Assembly (NCBI GenBank): GCA_029933535.1
Contig: JAOZNZ010000204.1
Location: forward strand, 1 to 6,326
Length of the DNA stretch: 6,326 bases
From: a bacterium
GTDB taxonomy: Bacteria; Auribacterota; UBA3054; B51-G9
Direction of reading: 5' to 3'
Shown here: one piece after another, positions 5,961-6,326 of the stretch
Numbering within the stretch: position 1 is the stretch's first letter
How the letters are laid out: every line of letters begins with the position of its first letter
Translations under genes and position numbers: made by a program
Notes under the pieces: model-generated
What the model saw: only the letters and a program-made list of their open reading frames with translations
The model's database searches: none
What the model was told of the DNA's origin: nothing

Positions 5961-6149
5961 TAAGTAAAAAGCATGACTTACAAAAACATTATGTCTGGAA
6001 ATTTAGCTAATAGTGTTTAAAACAAGCAGATTGTTATAGATTTAAACATTTATTTTTCTTATAATAGCATCTTTACAATTACAAAGCAAAAAAAATTAAA
6101 ATTATGAATTGTTTTCAGCAAAAAATTAACAATAACCCAAATATAACAA
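5961..6149. other. Very AT-rich upstream region of the lipoprotein gene
   Basis: No gene is seen. G+C is about 20 percent over 5961-6180, far below the roughly half seen in parts of the large minus-strand gene. A TATAAT occurs at 6060-6065, but the only TTG-type -35 (TTGTTA, 6031-6036) is 23 bases away, too far, so any promoter assignment is weak. No Shine-Dalgarno sequence precedes the ATG at 6150. Confidence 0.4.
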
Positions 6150-6326
6150 ATGAAAAAAATCATAATATTTATTGCTGTTTTATTATTAGTTGCTTGTTCC
6201 GGAATAAGTAAAGAAAAAAATCAAAGTCAAGAAACAAATTTATCTTCTCGTCCGGACGTAAAAGATAACAGTTATCGTGATATCTTTCCTGACACTTGGG
6301 TAGGAACGGATGATCTTGGACGAAAA
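6150..6326 (+). CDS. N-terminus of a predicted lipoprotein, cut by the window edge
   Basis: Fifty-nine codons are visible, open to the last base. The start MKKIIIFIAVLLLVACSG is a lipoprotein signal peptide: K2 and K3, a hydrophobic core I4-V14, and lipobox L13-V14-A15-C16. Ser at +2 would favour outer-membrane sorting under the Lol rule of diderms. A hydrophilic Lys/Gln/Ser linker (17-35) follows. Then RDIFPDTWVGTDDLGRK (43-59) recalls the DTWVxTDxLGR stretch that I associate from memory with the start of some secreted glycoside-hydrolase-like proteins of Bacteroidota and PVC bacteria. That link is weak and the catalytic part is outside the window. The gene is AT-rich and lacks a Shine-Dalgarno sequence; ATG at 6150 is chosen because it gives the complete signal peptide. 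Confidence 0.8.
   Translation, partial: MKKIIIFIAVLLLVACSGISKEKNQSQETNLSSRPDVKDNSYRDIFPDTWVGTDDLGRK

Overview
The window looks like a chromosomal segment of an uncultured bacterium of moderate GC. Several features point loosely to the Planctomycetota-Verrucomicrobiota-Lentisphaerota (PVC) group. The large secreted protein has a layout I associate with conserved hypothetical proteins of that group, and the N-terminal part resembles a pseudopilin globular domain. One gene has a clear GGAG ribosome binding site, while the two plus-strand protein genes have none. One promoter is a textbook sigma-70 type, which argues against Bacteroidota. This taxonomic reading is inference, and no marker gene is present.

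Layout: (1) 1-100 holds the 3' part of a CAU-anticodon tRNA on the plus strand, closed by a perfect 14-bp hairpin terminator. (2) 204-3452, minus strand and convergent with the tRNA, is one complete 1082-residue exported protein of unknown function. (3) 3453-4277 is a long spacer between divergent genes. It carries a 59-bp inverted-repeat element, an 8-mer tandem array, a GC-rich palindrome and small hairpin, and a degenerate 7-mer array. (4) 4278-5711, plus strand, is an intact AAA_14/DUF4143-type ATPase behind a consensus promoter whose -10 box lies between the arms of a perfect 9-bp inverted repeat. (5) 5770-5958 is a MITE-like element with 26-bp perfect terminal inverted repeats and nested internal inverted repeats, so the whole element can fold as one hairpin. 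(6) 5961-6326 turns very AT-rich (45 G/C in the 220 bases 5961-6180) and contains the start of a lipoprotein gene that runs off the window.

I see no evidence that the three protein genes form one pathway. The window reads as a housekeeping tRNA edge, a lineage-specific envelope protein, then an accessory stretch of small repeats, a solitary ATPase and a non-autonomous mobile element. I cannot demonstrate a new multi-gene system. The best leads are the promoter with its flanking inverted repeat, the MITE with its nested folds, the composite 8-mer/7-mer repeat block, and the unusual architecture of the large protein.
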